Source: Strix aluco
Taxonomy: Eukaryota > Chordata > Aves > Strigiformes > Strigidae
Direction of reading: 5' to 3'
NCBI RefSeq assembly: GCF_031877795.1
Contig: NC_133971.1
Span: 6,404,784-6,468,783 of the forward strand
DNA: 64,000 bases
Under the pieces are notes generated by a model. The model saw only the letters and a list, made by a program, of their open reading frames with translations, did no database searches and was not told the origin of the DNA. Position 1 is the first letter of the stretch. Every line of letters begins with the position of its first letter. The translations under genes were made by a program, and so were the position numbers. Shown one piece after another: positions 26,524 through 38,172 of the stretch.

Positions 26524-28957
26524 GGCTCACCAGGGTCTGAGGAAAGCAAGAGATAAAACACAGGAGGAGCACGCACCTCTGCTACAACTGAGTGGCTCCT
26601 TTTGGCAAGGGGAAGCTTGCTGGTTTAAATGAGGCTGCTCAAAGGGTAAGGCGCTAGTAACTTTATGTGATGGTGTCAAGGTCCATCTCTAGGTCACCGA
26701 AGGAAAAGCCTGTGAGACCACTGCCTCCAAGCGTTACTGCACAAGTGAGCAGCTGCCCTGCAAAGAAATCAACAGATACTAAGAAGAAATATGCCTTTAT
26801 TGAGATGTTCTTGGGGAGGTCAAATTTATGTCAATGGGGTCACACTTTTTTCCTTCCAGGGCAGCTGGAGATTTCCAGGGTGACCCCCAAGAGGTCCTGG
26901 AAATGAAAGCGCTGAAAGCCTGTACAGATCTCTCCTAATCAGTGGTGAAAGCTGCTATTTTCAACACGGAGACCAAATGCCAGGTCTGTGAAGGCTCAGG
27001 ACTCTGGTCAGGGAGAGAAGCACACCATAGCACAGCCAGGATCTTCCCCACACCATCCCCTGTCTCCAGTTTTTCATAAGAAATGTTTAATACTCCTCAC
27101 TACTTGGGTTTTCTTTTACATGTACTCATGCAATAATTAGTACATTTTATTTAATGACCAATTTTGAATAAATATAAAATAAATGTACTTTTTTGCTACT
27201 TGAACCAAACTGAAGTTTGCCTGTTTCATCCACTAATTTGATGACTGAAAATGAAACTGAGCTTGTATTTATCAAATTACCAAAGAAAAAAAGAGACATT
27301 TCACAGTAAACAGAGTTTAGATAAACAAATTTCATGCTGGTGGAGATTTTAGCTAGCAAAAGTAACCTTTGCCTCTGGAAGACTGGTGCATTTGGCACAT
27401 CCAGATGTTGGCTGTGACCCTTTGCACTATTCTAAACCTTCACATTATTTGGTCAGTGAAAAGTAGATGGAAAGCTGACTTGTATTGCATTGAAGACTTT
27501 CCTCTTGCAGAGATATGCAAATAACTACATTCATTTCCCACTCTTTGACATTATTTGACAAGTTTTGAGTGGAGATACTGAGGATGCTGCGCTCTGGAAA
27601 CGCAGCACAGACTCATTACTTTATTGCTCTTGCAAGTTAAAACAACAAAAAAAGAATTCTCACAGCAGCCCCACTATTAATAGAAGAATACTTATTCAGC
27701 AAATCTTCCTCTGATCCCGTTTTCCAAGCTGGTCCTAACCATACACAGCAAGGCCTGCCTTGTGTCACTCTGTGTTGGACTATACTGGCTCCCAAAAAGG
27801 ATCCCTGACTGTGCACTTGGAAAACTTCCACAGACCTTAAAGGGTGTTTAGGGGAAGAGATGGAGAACTGGCCTAAAATAAGCATTGAAAGAAATTGCTC
27901 AATGTTCTTTTTGTATGTTGAATGTTACTTGCTACAACTGCTGTAGTCCTTATAAATTATCTCTAATAGGGTATAAGCAGACGTACATTTAGCCCTTGCT
28001 CCTCCCCATGTGTGAGATACCACGGCTCTCAGTTTAGAGCATGCTTGGGTCTTCAGGCAGGTCTCTAGGGGATCTCCAATGTTGAGTTTCCTGCTGAAAA
28101 CCAGCAAAAAGTAAACTAAAACATCACCTTTCACGGAAATACTTTGAGTTATATATGAGCACTGCTTTTGTTTTGCAGAGTGACTCTGGAGACATATGTT
28201 TTTAGAAGAAATAAGAATCCATGCGAAAGTTGCAGAGGTCTGTATCACTGACAGAAGAAACTGTGCAGATACCATTGTAGATAATTTTTTCTCTAAGCTG
28301 CCTGCATGCCACTTTATTTAGGTAAAATACTGCACTATTTCTAAAATTAGAGTTTGTTTCCAACCTGGCCAGTTTACTGCCATACTAACAAAAATGTTAG
28401 TATCGAGGTTTTAAGAAATGTCTGGGACAAGGCTGGGGTGTGCAAAAAGAAGACATGAAGAGAAGAAAGTAAAAATGTGCATTTAAAATAACAAAATGTC
28501 TTAGAAAAATTATGAATAATCCAAAGTCAAGAAAAAAATTGAAACATAATTCTGGAGAAGAAGGAAGAGAAAATTTTGTTTCTAAGACTGGGCAATTTTT
28601 TATTACCAGTCAATAGTGGGTTGCATCTGAGCTCAAATGAGATTTCAATCTAGTAACCAGACAGTTAACCAAACCAACAAGAACTTTTAGGACTTTTTAA
28701 AAATTCTGGATTTAAAGGGAAAAAAAGGAAGATCAGATGCCTTTTATTTCTTCAGCATAAGATGGAAAAAACAAAGTACAACCAAGTCATTATTCACATT
28801 GAGAGCTACATTTGCTGCGTGATAGAGTTAGAACCTGAACCTCAAGTGATCCCATATGAACGCAGCTGACTGGGCACAAACATAAACATGCAAAACAAGT
28901 CGGAGTACTGGCCAGCTGTCAACAACTTATGAAAAGACTGTTTCTCTCCTAACTCAG
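26524..28957. other. Intergenic noncoding DNA
   Basis: Nothing supportable was seen. AT-rich, with short overlapping open frames only. Confidence 0.6.
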
Positions 28958-29223
28958 CAATGGTCTCTCACACCGTGACTGTACTTGGTTCGAGGCTGGA
29001 TTCTTGTTGCACAAGAGAAAATAACCCCTATCTGATTGGCATTCACCTTCGGTACCCAAGCCCAGGGCCTGCGCCACAGTTTCATTGCCAATGGCTTTGC
29101 GGAAAGTTTCGTAAAACGAGGGAAGATGCACACCCCTGGCTCCCGCAGAAGAAGGACTGTTGGCACTCAGTACTGCTTCTGGGGACCATCTCTTCTGGAC
29201 TGAGGCCTAAAACCAGTATCTAG
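28958..29223 (+). other. Exon-like block with strong splice consensus (possible lncRNA exon or unknown small coding exon)
   Basis: The block is bounded by a good acceptor (tgtttctctcctaactcag, AG at 28956-28957) and a consensus donor (AG then GTGAGT, with GT at 29224-29225). It is richer in GC and CpG than its flanks. On the plus strand an ATG at 28960 opens 87 codons, ending in TAG on the last three bases of the block. The minus strand is also open for about 85 codons through the same block. Neither translation matches a family I know. Two strands being open at once argues for base composition rather than coding. The reading I favour is a terminal or internal exon of an unannotated noncoding transcript, or a decayed element. 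Transcription data would decide. Confidence 0.25.
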
Positions 29224-30312
29224 GTGAGTAATAAATGTTAAATCCTGCAGAGAGTCATTAGCAGCTAGATAGAGCGTTAACTCCAAGGTCATGTTAAAAT
29301 AACCTTTGAACACTAGTTTTATAAGGGTTGTTTCATTGCTTTACGACTACATGAATCAACCCCATTTAAAATGTCACTGAATTAACTAAAAAAAAAAGAA
29401 ATAATTTGCAGTTTACTCAAAACACCCCAAATCTTGACTGGTCATGGAAGAAGGCAATCACTGAAGTATGGCTTTACAAAATTAGAGCTTCCAAAGAAGA
29501 TCACTTAGTAATAAACCAAATGGAAATGTGCTTCTGCTTCCATTGATCTGTCTTGAACTCTAACACTGCCCTTTCACAGCGACAGCCTTATTTCACTCCA
29601 TACAGTGTCCAATTCCCAGGCACTAATATCATCAAACACTGGCCATGAATTATTTATTTGATTAAAAGGCTGACATTACTTGACAAATAAACATTTTTGC
29701 AGGGCACTCAGGCAATAGACATTACTGCCTGACTCTTTCATATGACATCATAACTTACAAATAACCTTTGTAATGTTTGGTCATATAATCCTGCACCTCA
29801 GGTACTACTGCCAGCAGTACAGCTCAGCAGGATTTTCTTTCATGCTGTGGTCTTGCAGTTCTCACTTACTGAGACACAGTAAATCAATTTGAACTCATAT
29901 ACCCATATTAAACATTGTAAAATTGACTTCTCTCTGATCTAGCAGAGAAGTAGGAGCAAATATTCTTCCCAGTTCTAGTTAATCTTCATCTGACCTTTCC
30001 AGTTGTACCATAACAAATTTAAATTCTGGATACACTTCAGTCTGAACTTATTTCTTCCTACAACAAGTATCCACTCTATGTTAGGTACGTATCGTATGCA
30101 CAGCATTGACTCTCTGATGTCTCTGTGAAGACTATACGTCCTGTGAAGAAGAAAGAAACTGATTATCCCAGAAAGTCTCTTAACTCTCATATCCTAATTG
30201 TAGGATATGACTTGTAATAAATATTTTTGTTTAACGATACACACACACACTTTGTATATGCATATATACATATAAATGTATCTATATATTACTATAGACA
30301 AGGGAATATCAG
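29224..30312. other. Intergenic noncoding DNA
   Basis: No feature is supported. It ends in a short AC run (about 30239-30250) and an AT-rich stretch just before the CR1 copy. Confidence 0.6.
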
Positions 30313-30722
30313 AGTGAGTCCAGCAACGGCCCACACAGATGACTAAAGGTCTGGAGCATCTGTCATAGAACCAGGGATTGAAAGAGCTGAGGCTGCTCAG
30401 CCTGGAGACGAGGAAGTGCAGGGGAACCTTATCCACAAGTACAAATGCCTGATGGGAGGGGCTAAAGAAAATAGGGCCAGGCTCCTCGCAGTAACAGGAC
30501 AAGAAGCAATGGACACAAACCCATCTGAGCATAAGAGAACACTTTTTTATTGTGAGGGTGCTCAAACACTGGAATGGAATGTTCAGAGAGGTTATAGTCT
30601 CCATACGTGGACATACTCAAAAACCCTGGGCAACTTTCTCTGATTGACCTGTCTCTGAGCAGGGAGGTTTGCACTGGGTGATCTCCAGAGGTGCCTTCCA
30701 ACCTCAGCTGTTCTGTGATTCC
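30313..30722 (+). mobile_element. CR1 LINE fragment, 5'-truncated, plus strand
   Basis: This is the recognisable 3' portion of a CR1 element in plus orientation. It begins near gagtccagcaacggcccaca, contains the conserved ctgaggctgctcagcctgga segment, and ends with gccttccaacctcagctgtt followed by ttctgtgattcc, a degenerate pair of CR1 tail octamers. Many substitutions and small indels break the reverse-transcriptase frame, so the copy is older than the one at 21.8 kb. A minus-strand frame of 136 codons overlapping it is a shadow. Confidence 0.92.
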
Positions 30723-32977
30723 AAGTAAAAGAAAGTATGACAGCATCACACTTTCAATAAGATATCTCACTAATGTCACATAAAGTTTAGAAACTCAAGT
30801 TCTAGTAAGTGGAAACATTTTGGTTTTGAAATTTCTTTCTGATGTTGACCACTTTTCTCAGCAGGGGTCAGAGATTTTGGTTGCCCCAGCAGTGCCTCAC
30901 CCACCATGGAGACAATCCATCAAATGCTCCAGACAAGGGCTCTGAGAGCATCTTGAACATTGGCATTACTGTCCCAGCTAGTCACTGGGAAAGGGACAGA
31001 AAAGTGAATCCCACTTGTTTTTTCACACACCAACCTCAGCTACCAGCTCTGAATACCCTAGGATTATGGTGATTAATAAAAGTCTGCAGGTCAATCCAAA
31101 CTGAGAAGCAGGTCACTCCCATTCTGAAATCTTCCTAATGATTTTATGTTATAAGCAAATGTAGAAGAAATCTTGTGAGATTTCTGAAATGCTGGATTCC
31201 ACTCTCTGCACATAGTCTCTATTTCCATTTCTACATCAAACCAGAACTCAAAACATTATTCAAATCTCTGGTTGTGGATATTAACTCCTCTGGGTTTTTT
31301 TCTTTCATTCCATGTGTCTGTTTTAGCAGCTAAACCATAGTGTTTACAAGGCAACACCTCTTTCTTCCCCCAGGCAATGAACTAATTGTAAAAAGTAATG
31401 ATATTTAAGGTTTAACTATTCCAGTCACCATTTTCTACATCATATAAGACCACATGACATTATCTGACCCAGCAGGCTGCTTTTCCAGAAACCACACCAC
31501 TGTTTAGCTGGGATAGATATTCAGAAATATTCTGAGACCAGAACTGAAAACCTTTAAAAAAATCCATTGGCAGGACTCAACACCAGATGTAACATCAAAG
31601 TCCAGCTCCTGGGTGCTGACTTTGAAGTACTGAAACCGGTTTTCAACGGAGAAGAGATGGCTGATGTCCTGCAAGCCCTGCTGATTGCCCCATGCCACAG
31701 TCAGGCTTGGGAGATGGGTGTGAAGCCAGCCCTGGTGGAAACAGACCTTCAGCTACCATGGGGCACTCAAGCTTTACCAGGTACCATGTACTCCTGCTCA
31801 ATATTTCACTTCCATAAGTGCATCCAGCTTTATCTTGATAATAACAAGTCAGGGAAAATTCACAAGTTCCCATTTGCTTCAGTAGTAATTGTACAAATGA
31901 TGAAAAATATGTTTGCTTTATTCTTCATTTTTCTCCAGCATTGGTGGTTGGCCATTCCTTCTCACAGTGATACAGTGCTTGTCAGTGTTACCCTGTGGGC
32001 GTTTTCCTCACCTTGAGCAATCGTCAGTATGTTTGTGCACACACTTTTTCGTTAAACCTTTGAGTTAACACTAGACCTGTGTTCAGCAGCTGGCGCAGGA
32101 GCAAACACTTTGCTACTTCTACCCTGTGCAGCTCTGTTTACAGATCCGTGTAGCAGGAAAATCACAGTCTGCCTATACAGATTTCAAGCACTGTATTGAC
32201 AACAAGCATGTCTGTACCACAGCATCCCAGATGGTGTGTCTGTGGTAGCATATCCCATTGGCAGAGAACCCTAAGAGAGACCAATCTAGAATACCTGGGA
32301 TTTTTTTTCCCCTTGCTGTGACGACTCCCCTGTTTCCACAAATACCGTAAACTTCTGTTTTTCATGTGCTGATTCACAGACCTAGGATGGGCAGGGTGGC
32401 AGGGAAAAATGTACATGGGCTGCTGCAGAGGCTTGAGAAAGAAAATGAGGAAGCTTTAGCTCGCTGGAGGAAGTCCACATGAAAGATTTTTGAAGACTGA
32501 AAATGGAGAGGCCTTGCTGAGCCTACACCATGGGATATTTTTCCTTACACTTTCAAGTTAGCACACTTTTACCAACCAATCTGTGTTGTTTGGATCAGAT
32601 TCTTCCACATCACAGATAAATTCCTTTCTCAAAAACTTAAAAATGTAACAGACAATGGCAGCTATTGAAACTGTATGTATTTCTCTCTGCTGATGATTAA
32701 AGTAATAAAGTATATGATTATAAAGTTTTGGGGTCCAGGTCCCAGGCATCAGTTAACCATGTAAAATTATTACTCAGTAATAAAAGCAGCCAAACTCTGC
32801 AAATGGACTTCAGAACTCACACAACACCACTGGGAAACTGTAGTGATTTTAATTGGAATAAGACACACACAGTTGCCCCCCTGCCCCAAACAGTCTCCAA
32901 AGATTAAGTAATAAAAGGATTGGAAATATGATTTGTAGAATTCTACATAATTTTGGGAAAATTTAAGGCTCATACTT
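30723..32977. other. Intergenic noncoding DNA
   Basis: No gene was recognised. A 149-codon plus frame at 31567-32016 has no known domain. Its second half is compositionally like the surrounding noncoding DNA, so it is not called. Confidence 0.6.
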
Positions 32978-33052
32978 TAATTAATAAAACTATTGATCTT
33001 TATAATTAATAAAACTATTGATCTTTATAATTAATAAAACTATTGATCTTTA
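32978..33052 (+). repeat. Tandem repeat: 25-bp unit, three exact copies
   Basis: The unit taattaataaaactattga followed by tcttta occupies 32978-33002, 33003-33027 and 33028-33052 with no differences. Identity of all copies suggests a recent expansion, probably polymorphic in the species. Confidence 0.95.
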
Positions 33053-33607
33053 CAGCCTGGAGAAAGAGTTATCAAGAGTGATGTACAAACCCAAACTTTT
33101 CGCTATTCTATTCAGTATCTAATGTGGCGTGAGAACTGAGGATATTAAAGAAAAGAGAAGATGAACAGTTAAAATTTGAGTCAGACAGCTCTCTCTGTAC
33201 AGAAAGTGTATCTAGTGCAGCTTTGGGTTCATTTGAATGTTCCATGTTGTCAGTAACTACAGCAAGAGCTTGCATTTCTACATCAACTTCCACCAACAAT
33301 CCCAAATGTCTGAAAAAACAATTTTAAGTAATCTTCACCTGCAAATGGCAGTGTACGCACTCCAAACGACCCTAAGCATGCCTTACTGAAAAGAGAGGCA
33401 TGCTAAAGTCTAGATGAGGTCTGGAAACAGAGCACCCAGATTTCAGCTGTCGGTGCTGCGACAGGAATAGATTACATTCTCCTTCAGTTAATGTATGAAA
33501 TGCACTGGTTTTATTTGCTGTAGGAGCGGACGTTTGTATAGCTGCTGGTCTATTATGAGTTAATCCGTAGCTGCAGCTGAAAGATGTAAAAATCAAATAG
33601 AAACTAT
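33053..33607. other. Noncoding sequence between the tandem repeat and the CpG island
   Basis: No feature is supported. It is AT-rich and grades sharply into the GC-rich island at about 33610. Confidence 0.6.
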
Positions 33608-34010
33608 CGCTCTCTCGCAGGCTGCTCCCCCAGCCCCCGCAGCTGCCCCACCGCACCCGGCACCGAGAGCCCCTCCGCCGCCGGGAGTGGCGGACCCGGT
33701 GCAATACCCCTCCTCCGCCTGACATCTAGCGTCGGCTTGCCCGAAGGACAGGACCGGGCGAGCCCCTCGCTGGCCACTGCGCAGCTCTGCAGAAGGGGTG
33801 CCCGAGCCCCCCGGCCCACCCCCCGCCCCAGCAGCGGGCAGCTCTGCTCCCCCGGCGCTGGCTTCCACCCCGCTTGCAGAGACAGGCTCGGCACCCTCGC
33901 TTCGGCAAGTCTTTGCTCAGCCGGTTGCTTTTTTCCTTCGAGTGCGCTACCTTCGGCGGCAGAAGTCCCCTCTGATGGGGCAACCAGGGAAGGACCGTGG
34001 GATCTGTCAG
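33608..34010. promoter_or_regulatory. CpG island (orphan, intergenic)
   Basis: By hand count there are roughly 36 CpG in about 420 bases (33601-34020), with GC content around two thirds. The observed/expected CpG ratio is therefore about 0.8, well above the usual island thresholds. Flanking DNA is AT-rich and nearly CpG-free. In birds such islands usually mark promoters, but both flanking genes have only their 3' ends here, about 28 kb (HAPLN1) and 12 kb (VCAN) away. Overlapping open frames of 91-144 codons on both strands are low-complexity Ala/Gly/Arg/Pro-rich translations of GC-rich DNA and are not called genes. A promoter of an unannotated long noncoding RNA or an enhancer-type orphan island is the likely role. 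Confidence 0.75.
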
Positions 34011-34314
34011 CGCTGCCACAATATGCCCGTGTTACCAAAATACGGGAGAAAACCTTGTTTCCCTGCTTCTCAGACCTAACCCCAAACTGACCATTTCGGC
34101 CTAAACTGCGACAAATTCAATCCCTTGCCTGAACCTCTCCTCCAGAAGGGCAGAGGGGACAGGCTCGGGAGGTGATCTCCCATCACCTCTATTTTCTGGG
34201 TCACCCTCCTGATGCTGGAGGGAACTGGCCTGCCACACACTGTAAAGGAAAGAAGAAGAAAGAGCCTGAAGCTTACCAAGGTCATCCAAATTGTCCCAGC
34301 CACTTCCTCATGCT

Positions 34315-34346
34315 GGGGGGTGGGCGGGTGGGGGGTGGGGGGGTGG
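34315..34346 (+). promoter_or_regulatory. G-quadruplex-forming motif
   Basis: Five G runs (6, 3, 3, 6 and 7 G) are separated by single bases (T, C, T, T), ending TGG. Single-base loops predict a very stable parallel G-quadruplex on the plus strand. It lies about 300 bases beyond the CpG island, a common arrangement near promoters. Confidence 0.8.
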
Positions 34347-35361
34347 TGCAGCACATCATTATGATACAATTATTTGATAACAGGTATGAAATTGCTTTAC
34401 CCATGCTAGCAAAACTATTACTAGTACTTGGACCTGAAATAAATTAACCAAGTTTATTTCATCTGAAGAGTGAATAAAATAGTGTTTCACGGGCATTCTC
34501 TGTATAGTACACAAGATCAGTTCATAACCAAAAAACATTTAAGGAAATAAACTTCACTGAGTGAGTTTTAGTGCACTAATTTCCATGCAAATTGCAAGGA
34601 ATGTTAGAGCTGTACTTTAGATCCTTAATTGGATACGAATGTAATGCCCACTGCTATACAAAGTTATTGACATTTATCATTTCAGTCCTTTTCAGTGGAC
34701 AGGCCAAATAAATAAAGCACAGAGAAGGGATTTTCAGAGGCTCCTAAAAGAATTATAAGGAAAAAAAAGTGCAGAAAGCAAGCAGTACTTGTGCCCCTTA
34801 ATCCTCTTGATACTATTGTAAACCTACCTTCAGATTTTCACCTCCTTGGCATCCCATCTTTATCAATTATTGGCAGGGGAAAAAGCAAAATCTGCAAGAG
34901 TCTTTCTTGTTGACTGGCTGATAGGGAAAAGCAATATGCTTTTAAACATGTGGTTTGTAGTTTCCATCTGAAACTGTATTTCTGGCTTAAGATTAAATTT
35001 GCTATTTTAGCCAAGGTCATCTAGGGGTATAATGAAAGGCAAAGGTTATAGGAAGATACAGGATTTTTCAGTCGTCTAACTGATATAATTTAGAAAAAGA
35101 CATTTCTATAGAGAAGAGGAAAATTAAACCCTTTCAATCATCTGTTCCAAGAGGAGAGCTGAGAAAGATCTCCTGGGAATGCAGTGCTTTCTTCCACGCC
35201 CTCCCCACCCCCGCACAGCACAGACAATATTTAGGTCAAACTGGAGAGGTCTGACTTGAGTCTGCATATTGCTAAATTCTTGCAGTACATTGATACTCGA
35301 AAAGCTGTCATGTACTCTGCCATGGCTACAGATTGCTGAAGAAAGCTGTTGTAAAATTAAA
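34347..35361. other. Intergenic noncoding DNA
   Basis: No gene was seen. A 9-bp inverted repeat (tgaaataaa 34435-34443 and tttatttca 34453-34461) places an AATAAA hexamer on each strand back to back. This is probably chance in AT-rich DNA. Confidence 0.6.
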
Positions 35362-35390
35362 GGATATTCCTGCTCCATGCAAGAATATCC
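35362..35390. repeat. Inverted repeat: 12-bp stem with one mismatch, 5-nt loop
   Basis: ggatattcctgc (35362-35373) pairs with gcaagaatatcc (35379-35390) around the loop tccat, with one C/A mismatch. As a result both strands translate to near-identical peptides (KGYSC...QEYP) in the overlapping frames. It is too short for a typical microRNA precursor, and the flanks do not extend the pairing. Confidence 0.6.
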
Positions 35391-35847
35391 CTTGAGAAAG
35401 CACGTGGTGCATTTTATTCGTAAGAAAGCAGAAAAGACCACCAATTCATAGTACACATGAGGTCGCTTTTTCTTATGAACTGAAAACATCAACAGATGGA
35501 GTATTTGAGACTAATTTGGGCTGGCACTGCCAGAAACCAAATCAAATTGTGAGTAAGACACCTCATATTGCAAAGGACAGTAACTAATCACAAAGCTAAT
35601 AAAAATAACACTGCCCATACTCAGCTACTGAAAGGCAATAAAACTGCCAATGAAGCAGCAGAGAATCAAATGCCCAAGAAACTAATTTAGAAAGTCTTGT
35701 CTTATAAAGCACTGATATTTTAACTCAAAACACCCATCACAGTCAATTGTTGAGGCCATCAGTTTAGAGGCTTGAGGGCAGAAGGACAGAAGCTTTAGCA
35801 CCAACAGTTTATAAGCTCCTTCAGCCAAAGACAATTAAGTCCAAAGT

Positions 35848-35894
35848 AGTTATGGAAGACATGGCAGGAAGGAAGAAATCCTAGATGACACCTT
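35848..35894 (+). repeat. 47-bp dispersed direct repeat, copy 1
   Basis: Identical over 47 bases to 38173-38219, in the same orientation. It begins agttatggaagacatggcag and ends tagatgacacctt. Upstream, both copies have tccaaag next to it, with a 3-base difference in spacing, so the original duplicated tract was slightly longer. It does not resemble CR1. Confidence 0.95.
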
Positions 35895-37073
35895 CAAATG
35901 CTTCTCCCAGCTGTGGTGAAGGGAGAAGGTTACAACCCAACCAGCAATAGCTGTGGCCCTAAACCCCATCCAGGTTGGGGTTGTATACCATAATCACCTC
36001 TCAACTCCCAGATCCCTAATCAGGATGCTACTAACAGCACTTTAGAGCTGATGTAAATAATATGTTCTCACCTGATCAGCAGCAAAGGAAAAAAAATTTA
36101 AAAAGAGGGAAATAATCCCCACCAGAAGAGCAAATAGATAATGTGAAGAGGTTTTGCTGCATTACTTGATCACAGTATCTGAAAGGAGAGTTTAGAAAAC
36201 CAGAAGTGTTCGGAGCCAAAAGATTAGTCGTGGTCAATGTCATTGGCTTTCCTGTGTCCTAGACATTGCTATTTATATATTTTAGCAAAATGGCACCTAT
36301 TTTTACTTTAGTTGGTATTCACCTTTGATGATTACATATGAGTAAAAAAAGATAACATCATAACCATGAAGTCAGTGGACACTAAGCCTTAGATAGGATC
36401 TGTTAAATTACAAAGACGGTCACACATATTACCTAGAAAAGGTACATCTCTGACTCACGTCAGGTAGCTTTGACAAGAAAATGAACAGCAGCTTGCAACA
36501 AGCTTCTCAAAGCTTTATTTATTTTTATGTGTTTACCTTAGCTTTACTGCTTCTCGAACAATGAAATAAATTAGAGGAATGTGCCATCCTCAGCACATGT
36601 GAAGAAAGCATAATCTGAGAGCAGCCAATTTATTGGAAAAATAACAAAGCCCTCTTCTTCTTCGATTTCTCTATAAATATGTACATATATATATATAATT
36701 TAAGGGGTAATTTTGTCACGAGTCAATCAGCCAAGCCCCCTCCAACAAAGCATGCCAGTGTTTTATCCTTTGGACTTGAGCATGCTCTCCTTTGCAGTGC
36801 TCCTAAACCCTTTGCTATTCTTGCCAGGTTTTTCATCAATTGCCCCTGAAGCTGCGAGCCCTGCACCCAAGATTTTCTCTCTTGTATAACCACCTGCATT
36901 TCTTACATAAAATAATCAGGATTTTCAGAAATGCATAGCTCACCTGAGCTTTGCTCCCAGCTAAAACACCCAGAACCTTCAAGGGCAACAGGTCAGTGCT
37001 CCTGTAAAACCCTCTCGGTTGACACATTACAGAAACTTGTTTCTTCAGCTTTTTCTCTAATTCACTTGCAGAA
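35895..37073. other. Intergenic noncoding DNA
   Basis: No gene or recognisable element was seen. A short TA-rich microsatellite-like run lies at about 36680-36700. Confidence 0.6.
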
Positions 37074-37348
37074 ATCATAGAACGGTTTGGGTTGGAAGGG
37101 ACCTCAAAGATCATCTAGTTCCAACCCCCCTGCCACGGGCAGGGACACCTTCCACTAGCCCAGGTTGCCCAAAGCCCCGTCCAACCTGGCCTTGAACCCT
37201 TCCAGGGAGGGGGCAGCCACAGCTTCTCTGGGCAACCTGTGCCAGGGCCTCACCACCCTCACAGTAAATAACTTCTTCCTTCCATCTAATCCAAATCTAC
37301 CCTATTTCAGTTTAAAGCCATTTTAATTCTTAACCCCTGTTGCCTTTT
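37074..37348 (-). mobile_element. CR1 LINE fragment, 5'-truncated, minus strand
   Basis: The plus strand reads atcatagaacggtttgggtt then ggaagggacctcaaagatca, the reverse complement of a CR1 3' end. It continues through the conserved aaccttgaacccttccaggg-type block, caacctgtgccagggcctca, and the cttccatctaatccaaatct segment. The 3' end is at about 37074 and the 5' truncation at about 37348. It is of a different CR1 subfamily type from the copy at 21.8 kb, judging by the internal sequence. Confidence 0.93.
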
Positions 37349-38172
37349 TATGCTTGAAGGGGAAAGGTTTTGTAAGTGCTTTCTGTATATTTAAGTTTGA
37401 CCGAATGGTCCTTAAATGGTCCTCATGCTACTTCAGTAAAATACACAGGCAAGAAAGAAAAATAACCTGGTGTTTCAGGACTGTTGTTTTACGAGGACAG
37501 ACTGATAGCCAAGAACTTTATTTGCTGTGTGGCGTTTGTTGCTGTTAGCCTTCTCAGTGAAGAGGAGGCAAACATTGCACACTCCTGCTTCAAGGTTAAA
37601 TCTGAAAATTGATCCTAATATGGTAACAAATGCCAGAGCTCTCCTGAGGTAGCCAACACACCCAGGGGGAAAAAACCCAAGGAACATTTTCACTGAAAAC
37701 ACTCATTTTTACACTCCCATTAGTGTTTTCTGCTTTTATAAAGGATATGCTGCCACCGTGAAGACCCAAATGGCAGAGGGAAATAATATATTTTTTCCCT
37801 TTCAGTTTCAAGCAACTTTAACAGGGGCTGTAATGAAAAATATATTAATAGGCACTGGAATTTTCCAAGACAACTCACCATAACATCATCAATAAAATGT
37901 ACATAGCAGTTATCAGTGCAAACCTTTATGCCTCAAAGGGCACTTTTGAATGTGTCAGTGCCTGTCTATAACCTGAGAAACTCTTTTTTTCAGCTTGCCA
38001 TGGAGGCATCAGATTCAACTCTTATACCACAGGCCCTGCAATATTCAGGGTTTTTCTTGAAGTCCCCAGTCACGCAACTATGCAGACTTCATCAAAAAGT
38101 GAGAATGTTCAGCCTAGTAGTTTCCAAGCAAAACCTAAAAAAAATGAATCAATAGCATTCCAACATTTCCAA
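37349..38172. other. Intergenic noncoding DNA
   Basis: Nothing supportable was seen. Short overlapping open frames only. Confidence 0.6.

Noticed and set aside
28986..29002. ggttcgaggc, resembling a tRNA B box
   Set aside because: No acceptor stem, anticodon arm or A box can be placed around it.
30237..30300. AC run and AT-rich alternating stretch
   Set aside because: Only about six AC units and irregular AT sequence, too short and imperfect to call a notable microsatellite.
30194..30779. Minus-strand frames of 105 and 136 codons
   Set aside because: They run antisense through the plus-oriented CR1 fragment and have no known domain.
31567..32016. 149-codon plus-strand frame
   Set aside because: No recognisable domain or signal, another frame is open on the opposite strand, and the composition of the second half matches the noncoding flanks.
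33372..34090. Overlapping open frames of 91-144 codons on both strands across the CpG island
   Set aside because: Low-complexity Ala/Gly/Arg/Pro-rich translations in several frames at once are expected from GC-rich DNA with few stop codons. No domain or start context supports a gene.
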